Shown one piece after another: positions 61,989 to 64,000 of a stretch of 64,000 nt of DNA; within the stretch, counting starts at the first letter, position 1, and each line of letters starts with the position of its first letter. A model generated the notes under the pieces. The model made no database searches, had not been told where the DNA came from, and saw nothing but the letters and a program-made list of their open reading frames with translations. The stretch lies in the NCBI GenBank assembly GCA_007121075.1, contig SKMK01000003.1, positions 1-64,000 on the forward strand, in the 5' to 3' direction. This DNA comes from Syntrophomonadaceae bacterium (GTDB lineage Bacteria > Bacillota > Dethiobacteria > DTU022). The position numbers were made by a program, and so were the translations under genes.

Positions 61989-62441
61989 CTAATCCTGCCG
62001 TTTCTTAATCATATTCAGCAGGGCCTCCAGGCCCAGCAGGTAGCTGTCTTCCCCGAAACCGCACATTATCCCCCCGGCAACCGGTGAAATCACCGAATGA
62101 CGGCGAAATGGTTCCCGGGCGAAGATATTGCTCAGGTGTACTTCAACCAGTGGAAGCCTGGATGCGGACAAAGCATCCCGCAGGGAGTAACTATAGTGGG
62201 TGAGGGCACCCGGGTTGATCAGGATTCCGTCAAAATGGCCCTGGGCCTCCTGGATGCGGTCAATCAGGGCCCCTTCACAGTTGGACTGGAAAGTTTCTAC
62301 CCGGGCGTCAAGATCCGGCGCCCGTTCTTTCAAAAACTGATCAATTTCAGCCAGGGTCCGGGTCCCGTAAAGTTCAGGTTCCCTCCGGCCCAGCAGGTTG
62401 AGATTGGGTCCATGGAGAACTAAAATACTGCAACCTGCCAC
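61989..62441 (-). CDS. aroQ: 3-dehydroquinate dehydratase, type II
   Basis: 150 residues. [34 protein letters not shown] and [14 protein letters not shown] give the active-site Tyr, Asn, His and Arg. GTG start with GGGAGG 8 nt before. With aroK upstream it supplies two shikimate steps. Confidence 0.97.
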   Translation of the reverse strand: MAGCSILVLHGPNLNLLGRREPELYGTRTLAEIDQFLKERAPDLDARVETFQSNCEGALIDRIQEAQGHFDGILINPGALTHYSYSLRDALSASRLPLVEVHLSNIFAREPFRRHSVISPVAGGIMCGFGEDSYLLGLEALLNMIKKRQD

Positions 62442-62557
62442 TTCGCCTACCTCCCTTAAAAATAATAAAACTAATTTCCCGTATTTACAGTAAAATTCCT
62501 GCTTCTGACCGATAAATTTTTCTAAAACAGCAAGGAACCGTAAATCAGTTCAATAAA

Positions 62558-63097
62558 TCAGCGGTTGTTTAAACAGGATAGAATTTCTGAGGCAACCTGC
62601 CGGGGTGTTTTAGCGGTTGTATCGATTTCAAAATCGCAGTTCCGGTAATAAGGTTCCCTTTCTTCCAGCATTTTTTTTACCTTTTGTTCCGGCTCTGGTC
62701 CGTTTAAAAGAGGCCTGTGCCCGGTACCGGAAATTCTCCGGCAAATTTCCTCCGCTGAGGCCCTGAGCAGGACAATCAGGCCGACTTTCTTTAACATGGC
62801 CCTGTTATTCTCTCTCAAAACCACACCCCCACCGGTAGCAACCACCAGGCTGCCCGGAGGGTACCTATCCAGGCTTTTCACCACTTTGCTTTCCCGCTCC
62901 CGGAAAAACCCTTCTCCGTATTTTTCAAAAATGAGGGGCACACTTAAACCGGTAGCCGTTTTAACCAGTTGATCGGTGTCCACAAACCGCCTCTTCAATT
63001 TAGCGGCCAACAGTTTGCCCACTTCGGTTTTTCCGGTACCCATGAAGCCGGTTAAGATGATTTGTCTGCTTTCCAAACGGGCAGTAATCTGAACCAT
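62558..63097 (-). CDS. aroK: Shikimate kinase
   Basis: 179 residues. P-loop GFMGTGKTE, substrate Asp and Arg in FVDTDQLVK and FFRERESKV, GGG motif VATGGGVVL and lid ISGTGHRPLL. The exact start (ATG at 63097) is not backed by a good Shine-Dalgarno. Confidence 0.96.
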   Translation of the reverse strand: MVQITARLESRQIILTGFMGTGKTEVGKLLAAKLKRRFVDTDQLVKTATGLSVPLIFEKYGEGFFRERESKVVKSLDRYPPGSLVVATGGGVVLRENNRAMLKKVGLIVLLRASAEEICRRISGTGHRPLLNGPEPEQKVKKMLEEREPYYRNCDFEIDTTAKTPRQVASEILSCLNNR

Positions 63098-63172
63098 CCC
63101 CTGCCTGCACCGCTATTATTTACTATCATATCATAACCTGTAACCGCGTAATTGGAATATGCTCCTGCGGTT

Positions 63173-63670
63173 TTAATAAATTTCCCAGTGCTCAGGAGGC
63201 TCTTCTGAAATTCTGACCCTGCCGGTGGCCGGGGCAACAATTATATACAAAACACTGCCGGCGGCGTTCTCCAGGGCCACAGTACCGCCGCTGCTGGGAG
63301 AACCGTTATAGTTAAAGAGAAGATAGCGGACATTGTCTGACATGGGAAAGTTAACCGACCTGAGTATCACCCCTTCCGGCAGCTCAACAAGGTAGGTCTC
63401 CTCGCTCTTACCGCATGTAACCCGGTACCTGCCATCAAGCCTGAATTCCAGGATTTGACCGCTGCCCGTTGTGATCGCCCTCTGCTGGGCTTTGCGCATT
63501 TCAGTGGTCATGGTCCTGGCCGCCAGATCAAGGTTGTGTTTTTGCCCCAGGCCCTGGACGGCTGGAGCGGCCACCAGCGCCAAAATCCCGAGCAAGGCCA
63601 CTATACATACCAGTTCGACCAAAGTGAAGGCAAATTCAGTTTTGAGTTCTTTTCTTGTTGTTTTTATCAT
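63173..63670 (-). CDS. Type II secretion/type IV pilus pseudopilin (GspH-like)
   Basis: About 165 residues from ATG 63670. Prepilin signal with processing site before FTLVEL, here preceded by Ala rather than Gly (EFA-FTLVEL), then a membrane helix (LVCIVALLGILALVAA) and a beta-rich domain. ATG at 63670 is chosen since the track start at 63751 would add a leader longer than the family norm and would overlap the upstream ATPase gene. Confidence 0.82.
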   Translation of the reverse strand: MIKTTRKELKTEFAFTLVELVCIVALLGILALVAAPAVQGLGQKHNLDLAARTMTTEMRKAQQRAITTGSGQILEFRLDGRYRVTCGKSEETYLVELPEGVILRSVNFPMSDNVRYLLFNYNGSPSSGGTVALENAAGSVLYIIVAPATGRVRISEEPPEHWEIY

Positions 63671-63719
63671 CTGTTTAAATAATCTTTCCGCCGTTGATAA
63701 ATAATAATCAAGGCAATCA

Positions 63720-64000
63720 TCAATCATCCTGCTGCAGTTCGGAAAAAACACAACTGTTCTCTACGAACCCGGCTGTTTGATCATCGAGCAGGCTGTTAAA
63801 GGTAGCCCGCACCGCCTCACCCAGGGTAGTGACCCCTTCTTCGACGCACCTTAAGGCCCCGGAAAGCAGGGGCTGCATTCCCAGCTCCACCGCTTTATTA
63901 TGAATCGCCACAGCCGGCGACCGGTTTAAAATTAAAGCCTGCAGTTCCTGGCCCACGACCAGGATTTCCTGGATCGAAGTGCGCCCTCGAAAGCCGGTAT
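63720..64000 (-). CDS. Type II/IV secretion ATPase GspE/PilB, C-terminal fragment (cut by window edge)
   Basis: The frame is open to the window edge and begins TGFRGRTSIQEIL..., the segment after the Cys-rich region of GspE/PilB. The last about 93 residues carry the family ending with LILNRSPAVAIHNKAVELGMQ-like and VTTLGEAVRAT. It powers pilus or pseudopilus assembly; the pseudopilin gene follows. The 5' part lies outside the window. Confidence 0.85.
   Translation of the reverse strand, partial: TGFRGRTSIQEILVVGQELQALILNRSPAVAIHNKAVELGMQPLLSGALRCVEEGVTTLGEAVRATFNSLLDDQTAGFVENSCVFSELQQDD

Noticed and set aside
1-64000. CRISPR arrays, insertion sequences, prophage and rRNA
   Set aside because: No repeat-spacer pattern, transposase, phage gene or rRNA segment was found in reading the window.

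Overview
The window reads as a chromosomal segment of an anaerobic, Gram-positive, clostridial-type bacterium (Bacillota). The signs are an IspH-ribosomal protein S1 fusion, the scpA-scpB pair, Asp23/AmaP/DUF2273, a two-step polyamine pathway using a small pyruvoyl AdoMet decarboxylase, AGGAGG-type ribosome binding sites, many GTG/TTG starts, a 2-hydroxyacyl-CoA dehydratase-type activase, an ADP-forming acyl-CoA synthetase and an OLE RNA locus. G+C is roughly one half by eye. I see no insertion sequence, prophage, CRISPR array or rRNA. Genus cannot be fixed from the sequence.

Layout. (1) 0-3.4 kb: a YqeC-MocA fusion for molybdenum cofactor work, and an SOS-boxed Y-family polymerase with a YolD partner. 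(2) 3.3-10 kb: a possible operon of thiolase, ornithine carbamoyltransferase and a giant two-module activase, with a dyad in its leader, followed by tRNA-Leu. (3) 10.3-15.6 kb: lipid kinase, slipin-NfeD pair, and an Rrf2 regulator with an iron-sulfur gene pair that share a matching operator sequence. (4) 15.6-22.2 kb: ndk-speE-speD, then divergently an ADP-forming acetyl-CoA synthetase with a BioD/DRTGG protein, then a KamA-family enzyme whose substrate-side residues point to glutamate 2,3-aminomutase (a beta-glutamate osmolyte enzyme). (5) 22.3-26.1 kb: an unknown secreted protein, tRNA-Pro, a divergent PlsY paralog, an HD protein and the canonical PlsY. (6) 26-46 kb: minus-strand housekeeping genes (der, a DUF512 radical-SAM-like gene, ispH-rpsA, plsC, cmk, aroH, rluB, scpB/scpA, trpS, an M50 protease, CCA-adding enzyme, xerD, nudix, a sigma-54 activator, recN, nadK). 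(7) 46-52.7 kb: tlyA, dxs, oapA, OLE RNA, ispA, xseB, xseA. (8) 52.8-56.8 kb: a NuoG-like subunit and a NuoF/GltD fusion forming an NADPH-type electron module. (9) 57-64 kb: a TsaD paralog, nusB, the Asp23 cluster, a CD1247-type protein, efp, an M24 peptidase, aroQ, aroK, a pseudopilin and the 3' end of a GspE/PilB ATPase.

Strongest points: the OLE RNA-OapA locus between ispA and dxs (OapA carries the DxxxD motif); the Lys338/Asn375 signature of glutamate 2,3-aminomutase under a perfect TTGACA-N17-TATAAT promoter; an Rrf2 regulon defined by two near-identical dyads placed just after two strong -10 boxes; and a well-formed LexA box on the polymerase operon. Starts were moved from the ORF track wherever a ribosome binding site clearly decided them.
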